Source of the DNA: Acinetobacter kanungonis
Lineage (GTDB): Bacteria > Pseudomonadota > Gammaproteobacteria > Pseudomonadales > Moraxellaceae
Reading direction: 5' to 3'
NCBI RefSeq assembly: GCF_009939195.1
Contig: NZ_JAACKC010000001.1
Span: 551,665 to 615,664, forward strand
Length of the DNA stretch: 64,000 nucleotides
Under the pieces are notes generated by a model. The model was not told where the DNA came from, made no database searches, and worked only from the letters and a program-made list of their open reading frames with translations. The position numbers and the translations under genes are program-made. Below are positions 48,223 through 57,931 of this stretch, piece after piece (position 1 is the first letter of the stretch; each line of letters starts with the position of its first letter).

Positions 48223-48550
48223 GGTCGCATAAACCAGTTTTTCTAGGGCTTTCACTCCACCTCATTCACTCGAAAGCTCTAGAAAATCGCAGGTGATTCA
48301 GATTGTTCTGATTCACCTGTTTTCGTTTTAAAGCCGCTAAAACTTGAAAAAACCCGACCATGAAGATAGTTAATTATGATGATTCCCATCCGATCAACTA
48401 TCATCAAAAATACAATAAGTCATTTTAAATCAATAAAATATTAAAAAAATAGAAACCATCTTCGGCCTTATTCATACTAGCTCTACACTATGGCATAGCT
48501 TGTTTACAGCCTGCGCTTGACCGTTAATAGCCACATTGTGAATGGATTGA
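48223..48550. other. Intergenic stretch before the MhpA-like gene
   Basis: About 330 AT-rich bases. Besides the terminator at 48290-48327, nothing coding or structured was seen. Confidence 0.5.
48290..48327 (+). terminator. Terminator after the small exported protein
   Basis: CAGGTGATTCAGA (48290-48302) pairs with TCTGATTCACCTG (48307-48319), one mismatch, then TTTTCGTTTT. Confidence 0.85.
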
Positions 48551-50197
48551 ATGGAATTCGCTGTGAGCACAAACAAGACTGAATTTATGACAGAAGTGGC
48601 AATTCTTGGCGCTGGTCCAGTGGGACTAACACTTGCCAATTATTTAAGCAAGCAAGGCGTACAGGTCACTGTCATTGAACAACTGGATCAACTGATTGAT
48701 TACCCGCGTGCCATTGGTATTGATGATGAGGCATTGCGCACCATTCAATCTTTAGGATTGGTGGAGCAAGTATTACCGCATACCACACCTAACCATGCTA
48801 TGCGTTTTTTAACGCCTAAAGGTCATTGCTTTGCAGATATTCAGCCGTTAACCCGCGAATTTGGGTTCTCACGTCGAAATGCCTTTATTCAACCGCAAGT
48901 GGATAATGTGTTGCTTCAAGGACTAAAGCAATATCCACAAACTGAAGTGCTGTTTTCACGTCAACTGATGGAATTTAGCCAAGATGCTCAATCTGTAACG
49001 TTGAAAATGCAGAATAAACAGGGACAGGACGAAGTCGTTAAAGCGCAGTATCTGATTGCTTGTGATGGAGGTAACTCTGTTGTTCGTCGCACCTTAAATA
49101 TCGGTTTCGATGGTAAAACAGCACCCAACCAATGGATTGTGATTGATATTGAAAATGACCCATTGGCAACACCGCATATCTATTTATGCTGTGATCCTGT
49201 ACGCCCGTATGTCTCGGCTGCTTTACCGCATGGCATTCGTCGCTTTGAATTTATGGTGATGCCTGGTGAAACCCAAGAAGAACTGAGCAAACCAGAAAAC
49301 ATCAATAAACTGTTGGTCAAAGTCTTACCGAATACCCATAACATTGAAGTGATTCGTCAACGTGTCTATACCCACAATGCCCGTATTGCAGAGAAGTTCC
49401 GTGTAGATCGGATTTTACTGGCCGGCGATGCTGCCCACATTATGCCTGTGTGGCAAGGTCAAGGGTATAACAGTGGTATGCGTGATGCTTTTAACTTGGG
49501 CTGGAAAATGGCATTGGTGATTCAAGGCAAAGCTAGTCCTGAACTCCTAGATTCTTACCAAATTGAACGTAAAGATCATGCTAAAGCCATGATTGATCTT
49601 TCTGTGATGGCAGGTCATGTCCTTGCGCCACCTAAAAAATGGCAAGGTTTTGTCCGTGACGGCATTGCCTATGCACTGAACTATATCAAGCCAATTAAAC
49701 AATATTTGCTGGAAATGCGCTTTAAGCCGATGCCGCAATATCATGATGGCGTGCTCATTCCAAATACGCAAAAGAACTCGCCTGTAGGTAAAATGTTTAT
49801 TCAGCCCAAAGTGCAATTGGTCACGGGTGAACACGTATTGCTGGATGAAGTGATTGGCAATGACTTCGCAATTTTGGCTTGGGGGGTAGACCCACAATGG
49901 GGCTTATCAGCAGCCAGCATGCAGCAATGGAAAAAACTTGGGGTGAAATTCATTCAAGTTTTACCTGCAATTCAACTGCAAAACGAGAAGCGCAAACAAT
50001 ACGATGGCGTGATTTGTGTGGGTGATATTGGTACTGAAATCCGCACGTGGTTTGGTCGTACCAATGACTCGATGGTGATTTTACGCCCTGACCGCTTTGT
50101 AGCCGCACTTGCGATTCCACAAAGTGCCGATCAGATTAGCCAAGCCTTATTCGCGAAATTATACAGCAAAGCTGAAGCAAATCAGTTAATTGCCTGA
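48551..50197 (+). CDS. MhpA-like FAD-dependent aromatic hydroxylase
   Basis: A 548-residue flavoprotein monooxygenase of the MhpA type, which hydroxylates 3-hydroxyphenylpropionate or 3-hydroxycinnamate. The FAD motif [20 protein letters not shown] lies at about residues 16-35. The middle has [16 protein letters not shown] (DG motif, about 167-182) and the second FAD motif [20 protein letters not shown] (about 290-309). A C-terminal thioredoxin-like domain follows. The start is uncertain: ATG 48551, GTG 48563 with GGA upstream, or ATG 48587. No meta-cleavage genes are near, so its pathway here is unknown. Confidence 0.85.
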   Translation: MEFAVSTNKTEFMTEVAILGAGPVGLTLANYLSKQGVQVTVIEQLDQLIDYPRAIGIDDEALRTIQSLGLVEQVLPHTTPNHAMRFLTPKGHCFADIQPLTREFGFSRRNAFIQPQVDNVLLQGLKQYPQTEVLFSRQLMEFSQDAQSVTLKMQNKQGQDEVVKAQYLIACDGGNSVVRRTLNIGFDGKTAPNQWIVIDIENDPLATPHIYLCCDPVRPYVSAALPHGIRRFEFMVMPGETQEELSKPENINKLLVKVLPNTHNIEVIRQRVYTHNARIAEKFRVDRILLAGDAAHIMPVWQGQGYNSGMRDAFNLGWKMALVIQGKASPELLDSYQIERKDHAKAMIDLSVMAGHVLAPPKKWQGFVRDGIAYALNYIKPIKQYLLEMRFKPMPQYHDGVLIPNTQKNSPVGKMFIQPKVQLVTGEHVLLDEVIGNDFAILAWGVDPQWGLSAASMQQWKKLGVKFIQVLPAIQLQNEKRKQYDGVICVGDIGTEIRTWFGRTNDSMVILRPDRFVAALAIPQSADQISQALFAKLYSKAEANQLIA

Positions 50198-50218
50198 GCT
50201 TATCCCTGATAAAAAGAC

Positions 50219-50248
50219 AAAGCCCAGAACACATTCTGGGCTTTTGTT
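50219..50248. terminator. Bidirectional terminator after the MhpA-like gene
   Basis: AAAGCCCAGAA (50219-50229) and TTCTGGGCTTT (50234-50244) form a perfect stem around a 4-base loop, shared with the converging GST gene. Confidence 0.9.
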
Positions 50249-50262
50249 ATTGCTAAAAGCAA

Positions 50263-50877
50263 TTATTCAATAGCATCAAACCAAGCAATCCCTTGCACCG
50301 AGGCTCTACTTTTCATCTGTCTTAAGAAAGGTTTGGCTTCTTCAAAATACGGGAGCAGCTTAAACGCCATGGCATAGACCAACCAATACGCCAAATATAA
50401 ATCTGCTGCTGTACATTTTTCTCCCAGCAAATACGGTTTCGCCTGACTCAAACCTTGTTTTAAAAATTGGAATAAGCGTTGTTCATCACCAAAACTTAAG
50501 CCTGATTTTTTACTTTCGATCAAATCCTCAGCTACGTTCAAGTTTTTTATATCCATATATTCTGTTAATGGACCATGGATAAAGAACAGCCATTTCAAAT
50601 ATACACCGCGTTTCGGGTCATTCAGTGCTGGGGCAAAATCTTGCTCAATATACTTATCCGCCAAATAGGCAATAATCGCAGGCACCTCCGTGACCACAAT
50701 ATCAGCATCAACCAGACAAGGCACTTTTGCCATGGGGTTAATTGCCAAATACGGCGCTTGATGAAGATCTTCATAGCTAATATTGATCAGTTCAACCTTA
50801 TCTTCAATGTTCAGTTCTTTCAGAAAAGGCAAAATGGTATTACCGCGCGATTGCGGATTGGTATACAACTGCATCAT
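50263..50877 (-). CDS. Glutathione S-transferase family protein
   Basis: A 204-residue GST-like protein. The N-terminal thioredoxin-like domain has YTNPQSRGNTILPFLKEL (about residues 5-22), the cis-Pro region AKVPCLVDAD (about 53-62) and VVTEVPAIIAYLADKY with a Glu-x-x-Ala-like motif. A C-terminal helical domain follows. The ATG at 50877, or the next codon, is chosen over a Cys-rich longer frame from 50952. Substrate unknown. Confidence 0.85.
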   Translation of the reverse strand: MMQLYTNPQSRGNTILPFLKELNIEDKVELINISYEDLHQAPYLAINPMAKVPCLVDADIVVTEVPAIIAYLADKYIEQDFAPALNDPKRGVYLKWLFFIHGPLTEYMDIKNLNVAEDLIESKKSGLSFGDEQRLFQFLKQGLSQAKPYLLGEKCTAADLYLAYWLVYAMAFKLLPYFEEAKPFLRQMKSRASVQGIAWFDAIE

Positions 50878-50991
50878 TGTTATGCTTCTACTGTTGTTAT
50901 TTTGCGCTACCTTAGCATAGCTTGAACCACAACAACGTGGTTGTTCTGTCATCCATGACTTTCGATGCTGCTGGTGATTGCAATCCCTAGC

Positions 50992-51885
50992 TTAGAGAAT
51001 ACCTGTATAAAACTGTTCTTTTAATATTTTTAAAATCAATTCAATCGCTTCGCTGCGCTGTTCCTTGCGATAACTGGCGTACAAACCAATGGTCGGTAAA
51101 GGTTCAATGGTGTTCTTCACCACAATTTTATCGCCCAATAATGGAATGACATAGGCAGGCACCAGACTCCAGCCTACTCCCATCCCGACTAAATTTACAT
51201 TGAGCAAAATATTGGTCGAGTACTGAACTACATTTACATTGAGTTTGGATTGTTTGAAAAAATCCTGAATGATTTTATACAGCTGCGGCGAAGCCCCTTC
51301 ATCGCTGATAATAAAATCTTGCTGATTGAAACTCTTGATGCTGACATGGCGTTGTGCGGCTACGGCTGAGTCTTTCGGGACAATCAATGCCAAAGGTTCA
51401 TTAAAGATTTGTACATATTCCAGTTCACTTGATTCATCAATATATCGGGTGAAGGCAATATCAATGTCGCCTTTCTTTAAGGCTTTGAATTGGTCTGCAT
51501 CGGTCAGGCTATGGAAGTGAATTTTCAAATCAGGAAAATGCGCTCGGATATTAGGCATGATGTAGGGAAAGATTTTCATCTCGGCGACAGGCACGAAACC
51601 AATATGCAGTTGGTCTTTGCTCATGTTTGCCACTTTCCGCGCATCGTGAATGGCCTTTTCTGCATGTTCCAAACTGAGTAAGGCTTCTTTCAAAAAAGCT
51701 TTACCTTCTTCAGTCAGCTCGACTTTACGGTTGGAACGCACCAATAACTGTACTCCAACCTCTTGTTCCAAATCCTTGATTTGTTGACTCAAAGAAGGTT
51801 GTACCGTACACATGCGTTGCGCTGCTTTGGTGAAATTCAGCTCCTCAGCCAATGCAACAAAATAGCGTAAATGACGTAGTTCCAT
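50992..51885 (-). CDS. LysR-family regulator
   Basis: A 297-residue LysR-type regulator with an N-terminal winged helix (ELRHLRYFVALAEELNFTKAA, about residues 2-22, with QPSLSQQIKDLE) and a periplasmic-binding-protein-like effector domain (about 90-295). The ATG at 51885 has a strong AAGGAG; an upstream frame from 52002 lies inside the MFS gene. It begins 11 bases after the MFS stop, so it is co-transcribed with the pump rather than divergent, which is unusual for LysR regulators. Confidence 0.92.
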   Translation of the reverse strand: MELRHLRYFVALAEELNFTKAAQRMCTVQPSLSQQIKDLEQEVGVQLLVRSNRKVELTEEGKAFLKEALLSLEHAEKAIHDARKVANMSKDQLHIGFVPVAEMKIFPYIMPNIRAHFPDLKIHFHSLTDADQFKALKKGDIDIAFTRYIDESSELEYVQIFNEPLALIVPKDSAVAAQRHVSIKSFNQQDFIISDEGASPQLYKIIQDFFKQSKLNVNVVQYSTNILLNVNLVGMGVGWSLVPAYVIPLLGDKIVVKNTIEPLPTIGLYASYRKEQRSEAIELILKILKEQFYTGIL

Positions 51886-51896
51886 CTGTGTTCTCC

Positions 51897-53090
51897 TTAA
51901 TGTTGAACGCGTACAACTTGAGCTGCCACCTTGACCCGATACACCCATAGTGTCACTAAAGTCATTCCAGCACAAAACAGATACGTTGCGGTATAGCCCC
52001 AATAGGCAATCAATAGCCCCATGATCACTGAACCCACCGCCAAGCCTAAATCAAACAAGGTGAAATACGTGGAAATGGCATGTCCGATCCGTTGCTTGGG
52101 TACACTTTGAATGGCCACCGTTTGCAAACATGGAAACAAAGTGCCATAGCCAATGCCTATGAGCACTGCCGACAACCACAAGACCCATGCCTGATGCAAC
52201 TGACTTACCACGGCTAGCCCCAGTGCAAACAGCAGAAAAGAGGGATAAATCACAGCACTGGCGCCTTTCTGGTCAAACCAACGTCCGACCCAAGGGCGAA
52301 CAAAAATCATAGAACAGGCAAACACCAGAAAAAATGTACTGGTATATGCCATCAACTGTTTGGTTTCAGTATAAGCCGCAATAAAGCTCATCACACTCGA
52401 ATAAGCAAATGCCGTTAATAGCGCCACCACACCGACCGACAACACTCGAAACTCAATAATATCGTGTACCGTTAAACTGGAAGAAGCGGGTTCGATTGAA
52501 GATTGCTGATCATCATCCTGAACTGGAATGCAAAGGCAGAATAAAAACCCGATGGTAATTAATCCAGAGAGGACAGCAAACAGCACAGTAAAGCTGGCAT
52601 ATTGGGTGATGGTTAATGCCAATAAAGGACCAAAGACCACACCTAAATTGGTGGACATCACAAAGTAGCCCATGCCTTCGCCTCTGCGTTGTTCAGGAAT
52701 AAATTCATTCGCCACAGGTACGGTCACTGTGGTCAAAATACTGAACCAAATGCCATGAATAAAACGCACCAACAGCAGGCTCCACATGCTGTCAATCCAC
52801 AGATAACTGAAGCCAAACAAGATAAAAAGAACTTCCGAGCCACGGAAGCTCAGCTTCTTGCCAATTTTTTCCGCGATCAATCCTGAAAATGGACGTACCA
52901 AGATGGAGGAAATTAAAAATAGCGTCAGCGCCAAACCAGCTTCTTTTACCGACCCACCCAAATCTCGCATGATATAGACAGGGAGAATCGCCAACATCGC
53001 AAAATAATAGGTAAATAAAAACAGGTTATTCAGTACACAAAAAATAAATGCCCGATTCCATAGCCGACTTTCATGCAGATCCGACGTCAT
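51897..53090 (-). CDS. MFS transporter
   Basis: A 397-residue, 12-helix major facilitator with the loop 2-3 motif GLIAEKIGKKLSFRGSE (about residues 70-86) and FIHGIWFSILTTVTVP. It is probably a drug/H+ efflux pump or metabolite exporter, since a TetR gene overlaps its start by four bases (ATGA) in the order TetR, MFS, LysR. Substrate unknown. Confidence 0.9.
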   Translation of the reverse strand: MTSDLHESRLWNRAFIFCVLNNLFLFTYYFAMLAILPVYIMRDLGGSVKEAGLALTLFLISSILVRPFSGLIAEKIGKKLSFRGSEVLFILFGFSYLWIDSMWSLLLVRFIHGIWFSILTTVTVPVANEFIPEQRRGEGMGYFVMSTNLGVVFGPLLALTITQYASFTVLFAVLSGLITIGFLFCLCIPVQDDDQQSSIEPASSSLTVHDIIEFRVLSVGVVALLTAFAYSSVMSFIAAYTETKQLMAYTSTFFLVFACSMIFVRPWVGRWFDQKGASAVIYPSFLLFALGLAVVSQLHQAWVLWLSAVLIGIGYGTLFPCLQTVAIQSVPKQRIGHAISTYFTLFDLGLAVGSVIMGLLIAYWGYTATYLFCAGMTLVTLWVYRVKVAAQVVRVQH

Positions 53091-53671
53091 TTGGAATCTA
53101 CCTGCGGAGTTGCATTGATCCGAGCAGGTTGCAATACCAGATTCAGCAAGGCTTGAATATAAGCTTCATCAGGCTGTCGGTTAAAGAAAATCATCTGGTA
53201 ATGAATTGGGGCATATAAAGTGTCGAGCATCAGTTCAAAAGGGTAATCAGCTCGAATCTCACTTTGCTCAATTGCCAGTTGAATCAACTTTCGGGTCGCT
53301 TCACGGCGCGGCAATAAATACTGACTAAAAAACGTCCCTGCCGCTTCACGATGTTCCGATAAAACCACCATCAAGGCACGCCCTATCGGACGGTTTAACG
53401 CATGCGATAATTTTAATAACTGTTGTTTTAAATTAAATTCCAGACTTTGTGCATAGTCCAGTTCAAACACCGAAGCCGTTTCTTGCTTAAAGGCTTCAAA
53501 GACCAAATCGGATTTATGCTTCCACCAGCGATAAATGGTGGATTTACCCACACCTGCCCGTGCGGCAATCTCTTCGATCGTCAATTTGCTGTATTCATAG
53601 TCTTCCAAGGCTGCAATCACGGCATCCAAAATACATTGCTTGCGCCGAGAAGTTTTTTCCAGCTCTGACAT
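53087..53671 (-). CDS. TetR-family repressor of the MFS operon
   Basis: A 194-residue TetR-family regulator. The N-terminal HTH includes LTIEEIAARAGVGKSTIYRWWKHKSDLVFEAF (about residues 30-61). The C-terminal ligand domain is of the kind with LPRREATRKLIQLAIEQ. It is the first gene of the TetR-MFS-LysR operon and a perfect palindrome lies 18 bases upstream of its start, so autoregulation is likely. Confidence 0.92.
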   Translation of the reverse strand: MSELEKTSRRKQCILDAVIAALEDYEYSKLTIEEIAARAGVGKSTIYRWWKHKSDLVFEAFKQETASVFELDYAQSLEFNLKQQLLKLSHALNRPIGRALMVVLSEHREAAGTFFSQYLLPRREATRKLIQLAIEQSEIRADYPFELMLDTLYAPIHYQMIFFNRQPDEAYIQALLNLVLQPARINATPQVDSK

Positions 53672-53688
53672 AGATCACCATACAAACG

Positions 53689-53706
53689 AAACGATACGTA
53701 TCGTTT
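53689..53706. promoter_or_regulatory. TetR operator: perfect 18-base palindrome
   Basis: AAACGATACGTATCGTTT is perfectly symmetric, located directly upstream of tetR. On the minus strand, A/T-rich TATAA-like sequence follows at its outer side, so a bound repressor would block the promoter. Confidence 0.8.
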
Positions 53707-53781
53707 TATAATAATGTAAATATTGCGTCAGTACTAGCCAATTAAGACCAAGGACTAATGATTTAGAGAAAGATTAGAGAT

Positions 53782-53813
53782 AAAAAAACCCGTGAATCTG
53801 AAACTCACGGGTT
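53782..53813 (-). terminator. Terminator after the thioesterase gene
   Basis: AACCCGTGA (53787-53795) pairs with TCACGGGTT (53805-53813). On the minus strand it is followed by seven T. Confidence 0.9.
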
Positions 53814-53834
53814 GCGCTTGAACACAGCTAAATT

Positions 53835-54359
53835 TTAGCTCGGTGTCGATGCCTTTTTATAAATGCTGCAAGATGGGTGGTGGTTCTCTTGTAAACGCGC
53901 CACTTTACGTTGTTCCGCAGCTTCAAAGCGGCAACGTTTCCACTCATTGCTTAAATCCAATGGTGGAATCTGTTTTGGCTTACCTGTTTCATCCACGGCA
54001 ACCATGGTGAAATAACAGCTATTGGTATGGCGAATAGTACGCTTTTGAATATTTTGCGCTTCTACACGAATACCAATTTCCATAGAGGTACGACCAACAT
54101 GGTTCACACTGGCAAGGAAGGTTACAAGTTCACCAACATGAATCGGCTCTTTAAAGTTCACTTTATCAACCGATAGTGTCACAACATAACTACCTGAATA
54201 GCGGCTTGCACAGGCATATGCCACCTGATCCAGCAACTTTAAAATAGTTCCACCATGGACATTACCCGAGAAATTTGCCATATCTGGAGTCATCAATACA
54301 GACATGGTCAACTCCGACTGATCATCTAAAATTGGAGTAATTTGATCTAATGGGGACAT
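53835..54359 (-). CDS. Acyl-CoA thioesterase, hotdog fold
   Basis: A 174-residue hotdog-fold thioesterase of the YciA/BFIT type that hydrolyses acyl-CoA to free fatty acid and CoA. Motifs are NFSGNVHGGTILKLLDQVAYACASRY (about residues 29-54), with the catalytic Asp in the LLDQ stretch, and the second half VDKVNFKEPIHVGELVTF. The C-terminus has an extra 30-residue charged tail. Monocistronic. Confidence 0.9.
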   Translation of the reverse strand: MSPLDQITPILDDQSELTMSVLMTPDMANFSGNVHGGTILKLLDQVAYACASRYSGSYVVTLSVDKVNFKEPIHVGELVTFLASVNHVGRTSMEIGIRVEAQNIQKRTIRHTNSCYFTMVAVDETGKPKQIPPLDLSNEWKRCRFEAAEQRKVARLQENHHPSCSIYKKASTPS

Positions 54360-54662
54360 CGCGTTCTCTAGACTCTTACAAAGATAGTAGAATATGTGGT
54401 CATTATTATATAACTTTTGTCGTAAATAACATGTTCAAATCGGCAATAAAGTCATCATTATTATTTATAGTGATTAGCACATCATTCAGTAAAATATATA
54501 TTAAAGCAGTCAACTTTAATTTAAACCTATAATTTCATTATACTTATTTAGAATAATGTCGATTTCAGCTTCACTTGCCTTGAAGTTGATGCATCAATAT
54601 GAATCTGAATGAAACGACGGCTTCAGCCCAATTTTATTAGGGTTAAGGAAATTTCAATGGAA
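54360..54662. other. AT-rich intergenic stretch
   Basis: About 300 AT-rich bases upstream of the thioesterase gene. No convincing gene or structure was seen. Confidence 0.5.
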
Positions 54663-54854
54663 TTATGTAGCATCGATTTCTATGACGCTCAGCATTTCAC
54701 GACAGACATGGTCATAACTGAGTTGAGTTTTAACATCTAAATCAGCGCTAATTTGATAGGAACCATCGCAATGTAACGCCACAATTTTGAATAATATATT
54801 TGGAAGTGATGCCAATTTTACGGTTTGACCCAATTCGAGTTGTTGTAAAGACAT
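54663..54854 (-). CDS. Small hypothetical protein
   Basis: A 63-residue frame (MSLQQLELGQTVKLASLP...) with alternating hydrophobic and polar residues, which could be a small beta domain (SH3-like). It also extends five codons to an ATG at 54869. Neither start has a clear ribosome site. I recognise no family. The composition is protein-like but the evidence is weak. Confidence 0.45.
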   Translation of the reverse strand: MSLQQLELGQTVKLASLPNILFKIVALHCDGSYQISADLDVKTQLSYDHVCREMLSVIEIDAT

Positions 54855-55083
54855 GGATGCTGTTTTCATTTTTAGGAGAAGAAGAAAATTTTAAAGTGCA
54901 GTATATTGAGCAAGAATATCACTGTAAATAAATTTCTTTAAACAGCATCATCTCTGATTATTTTAAAAAAAAATTAATTTATTTCAATAAATTATAAAAA
55001 TATAATTTAAGATAAGTTATGTGATTAATAAAGTTTATTATCTGATGAATCATCATCTGGTATTGCAAATTGCTGCAAATAAA

Positions 55084-55112
55084 AAAAGGAAGCTTTCTAA
55101 TGCTCCCCTTTT
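55084..55112 (-). terminator. Terminator after the patatin-like gene
   Basis: AAAAGGAAGC (55084-55093) pairs imperfectly with GCTCCCCTTTT (55102-55112). On the minus strand it is followed by a long T-run. Confidence 0.75.
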
Positions 55113-55122
55113 CAGTCTTTCC

Positions 55123-56112
55123 TTAATTCTGCACAGTAAATTGTGGAATTTTATAACCGCGTGAAAAATTCTGCTGATCAAACACTTTGAAAATACTGCT
55201 CAATTGTTTATCCGCAGCGGTTACTCCTGCTTGCATGGTTTCTTCACGCCCACGCACATCAAAGATATGTGATTTTTCCCTTAAATCGGGTTGAATCACC
55301 ACATCGGCATGTTTGAGTTCTTCTTGTGCTAAACGGTTTTGCATAATGTTGATATTCTGGTTGAACAATCCCCAGACATTACTGGTTTCGGTATGTTCAG
55401 GCTGCGCCAAGATATCCACGGCAATCACAATATCCGCACCCAACTCACGTGCCACATTCACAGGTACTGGACTAACCAAGCCCCCATCAACATATTCCTC
55501 ACCCGCAATTTTTGTTGGAATAAACATGCTCGGAATCGAAACAGAAGCACGCACGGCTTGCCCCGTGTTGCCATAATTAAATACGACCTTTTTACCTTCT
55601 TTCAGCTCAGTGGCCACCACGTACATCGGAATTTTCAAGTGTTCTAAGGGCGTACTCAAGACTTGTTCATTGACATAGTCTTCCACCTTTTGACCATCAA
55701 AAAAGCCTGTCATGGCTAACTTCACATCACGTACATCATTTGCCTTCATGTTCAGCGCGATGTCCCGTAATTGCTGTGCATTTTTCCCGCTGGCATAAAT
55801 GGAACCGACCACACTGCCAGCACTGGTGCCCACAATCATATCGGGATGAATGCCATATTGTTCTAGCACTTGAATCACACCAATGTGCGCATAACCTCGC
55901 GCCCCACCACTCCCCAGCACCAATGCCACAATAGGACGATGTTCAGTTTGCTTCAGCTTCTTAAAATCGACACGATCTGCTTTGGCTTGGGCCTCAACCA
56001 GTGTTTGCTTGGTAGGGTTCTGATTAAAAGAAAATAGCGATGACTGAGCCATGGCTTGCCCTGAAAACATGCAGATAATGCCAATAACTAAGCTAGATTG
56101 AAGCAATTTCAA
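55123..56112 (-). CDS. Exported patatin-like phospholipase
   Basis: A 329-residue protein with a signal peptide (about residues 1-22) and a patatin domain: oxyanion-hole GSGGARGYAHIG (about 68-79), nucleophile motif GTSAG (about 99-103, Ser at about 101) and DGGLVSPVP with the catalytic Asp (about 213). It resembles the RssA/NTE-type group, but export makes it an envelope or secreted lipase. Monocistronic. Confidence 0.9.
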   Translation of the reverse strand: MKLLQSSLVIGIICMFSGQAMAQSSLFSFNQNPTKQTLVEAQAKADRVDFKKLKQTEHRPIVALVLGSGGARGYAHIGVIQVLEQYGIHPDMIVGTSAGSVVGSIYASGKNAQQLRDIALNMKANDVRDVKLAMTGFFDGQKVEDYVNEQVLSTPLEHLKIPMYVVATELKEGKKVVFNYGNTGQAVRASVSIPSMFIPTKIAGEEYVDGGLVSPVPVNVARELGADIVIAVDILAQPEHTETSNVWGLFNQNINIMQNRLAQEELKHADVVIQPDLREKSHIFDVRGREETMQAGVTAADKQLSSIFKVFDQQNFSRGYKIPQFTVQN

Positions 56113-56317
56113 GGCGGACTAAACTCTCTGATCGGGACTGATGGTTATTCTATGCAAACGACAGTTTTTCTCTGTTGCATTTCGTAAAAATGTCATCTTG
56201 CCGTATTAAGATAATGAAGAAAAACCGTGAAATCATGGAGACTGTGCTGCATTTTCGCAACTAGGTTTCGCTTCACCTGCTTAGATGGCATTCCAATACG
56301 GATAACAAGACCTTAAA

Positions 56318-56352
56318 TAAAAAAAGCCAGCCTTGCGGTTGCAGACTGGCTT
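56318..56352 (-). terminator. Terminator after the alanine/glycine symporter gene
   Basis: AAGCCAG (56324-56330) with a second inner TGC/GCA pairing and CTGGCTT (56346-56352) form a stem. The A-run before it gives T on the minus strand. Confidence 0.8.
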
Positions 56353-56377
56353 CTTCAGATTCAGATGATTGGTTGCA

Positions 56378-57853
56378 TTACCAAATATCAGAATTCACTT
56401 TATCTTTAAATTTCGGATGATTATCCAGCTTAAATTCTGGTTCTTTAATGCCTTGCTTCAACTGCGAGGTATAGTCTTTCAACAGCATTAATGCAAAAGG
56501 TGTTAACAACAGAATTGCAAACAAGTTAATGGTTGCCATTAAGCCCATAGATAGATCGGCCATAGACCATACCAATGGAACACTGGTGATGGCGCCGAAG
56601 TACACCATAAACAACACCAGTAAACGGAACACAAAGATCACTTTACGGTTATTGTTGATGAACTGCATATTACTTTCAGCATAGGCATAGTTACCAATGA
56701 TGGAAGAGTAAGCAAACATAAACAGAATAATCGCAAGGAAGTCATCGCCCCAGCTACCAATCTGACTTACCAGCGCCATCTGAGTTAACTGTACACCCGC
56801 AAAACCTGCATCATGGTACAACCCTGATGACAAGATGATGATAGCAGTACATGAACACACCACGAAGGTATCGACAAATACACCCAGCATTTGTACCAAA
56901 CCTTGGTTTACAGGATGTTTTACATCTGATGCTGCTGCTGCGTTTGGCGCAGAACCCATCCCTGCTTCATTCGAGAATAAACCACGTTTAATCCCCATCA
57001 TCATTGCCATAGATACCATGGCACCAAAGAAACCACCTGCCGCAGCATCAAACTGGAAAGCATGCGAGAAAATCAATTGGAAAATGTCAGGCAAGATTGG
57101 CAAGTTTTTCACAGCAATGTACAACGCAACTGCCAAATACATGACTGCCATGAGGGGTACAAAGCTTTCTGCCACTTTGGCAATACGCTTAATCCCGCCA
57201 AAAATAATCACCGCAGTTAAGATCACCAATGCAAGACCGACCCAAGAAATTTCAAAAGAGAAAAGTCCCAAGTTCAACATGACATTGGCTTTATCCCAGC
57301 CCCATGCATGTGAAGTTGCATCAATAATCGAGTTGGCTTGTACTGCATTAAACACAAAGCCATAGGCTAAAATCAGGGACAGTGCGAAGACCACACCCAA
57401 CCATTTTTGTTTTAGACCTTGGGTAATGTAGTACGCTGGACCACCGCGGAATTGCTGGTTCTGGGTATCACGAACTTTAAATAGCTGTGCAAGTGATGAT
57501 TCAACGAAGGCTGAACTCATCCCTAAAAATGCAGTAAGCCACATCCAGAACACCGCACCAGGACCACCAATGGCAATGGCAATCGCCACACCTGCGACGT
57601 TACCCACACCAACACGGCTCGCAAGACCCGTCACAAACGCCTGAAACGGGGTAATCCCATGATCATCATCGCCCTCTTTACGGCTTGATTTCATCACTTT
57701 GATACTGTGGAAAAACAGTCGAAGCTGAACAGCGCCCGTAATTAAGGTATAGAACACCCCAACCACAACCAAAAATACAACCAGAAAGTTCCATAACGGA
57801 TCATTCAGCATTTGCACCCAAGACATCAGGGTCGCATTTAATTGTTCATCCAT
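56378..57853 (-). CDS. Sodium:alanine/glycine symporter (AGCS family)
   Basis: A 491-residue inner-membrane carrier of the AGCS family that takes up alanine or glycine with sodium. The family signature is in TGLASRVGVGNVAGVAIAI (about residues 74-92) and the GPGAVFWMW stretch, and the C-terminal half has SNEAGMGSAPNAAAAS (about 291-306). About ten hydrophobic helices are visible. It is followed by a terminator and preceded by gltS in the same direction. Confidence 0.93.
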   Translation of the reverse strand: MDEQLNATLMSWVQMLNDPLWNFLVVFLVVVGVFYTLITGAVQLRLFFHSIKVMKSSRKEGDDDHGITPFQAFVTGLASRVGVGNVAGVAIAIAIGGPGAVFWMWLTAFLGMSSAFVESSLAQLFKVRDTQNQQFRGGPAYYITQGLKQKWLGVVFALSLILAYGFVFNAVQANSIIDATSHAWGWDKANVMLNLGLFSFEISWVGLALVILTAVIIFGGIKRIAKVAESFVPLMAVMYLAVALYIAVKNLPILPDIFQLIFSHAFQFDAAAGGFFGAMVSMAMMMGIKRGLFSNEAGMGSAPNAAAASDVKHPVNQGLVQMLGVFVDTFVVCSCTAIIILSSGLYHDAGFAGVQLTQMALVSQIGSWGDDFLAIILFMFAYSSIIGNYAYAESNMQFINNNRKVIFVFRLLVLFMVYFGAITSVPLVWSMADLSMGLMATINLFAILLLTPFALMLLKDYTSQLKQGIKEPEFKLDNHPKFKDKVNSDIW

Positions 57854-57897
57854 TTTCTTATTCCTTAAGACTCAGCAGATATTGTTTGGCAATTCAA

Positions 57898-57923
57898 AAA
57901 AGGCCTTGAGAACAAGACCTTTT
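57898..57923 (-). terminator. Terminator after gltS
   Basis: AAAAGGCCTTG (57898-57908) pairs with CAAGACCTTTT (57913-57923), one mismatch, loop of four. T-rich on the minus strand. Confidence 0.8.
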
Positions 57924-57931
57924 GTTATCAC

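Noticed and set aside
51886..52002. Longer LysR N-terminus
   Set aside because: It overlaps the MFS gene; the ATG at 51885 has a strong AAGGAG and the normal LysR start.
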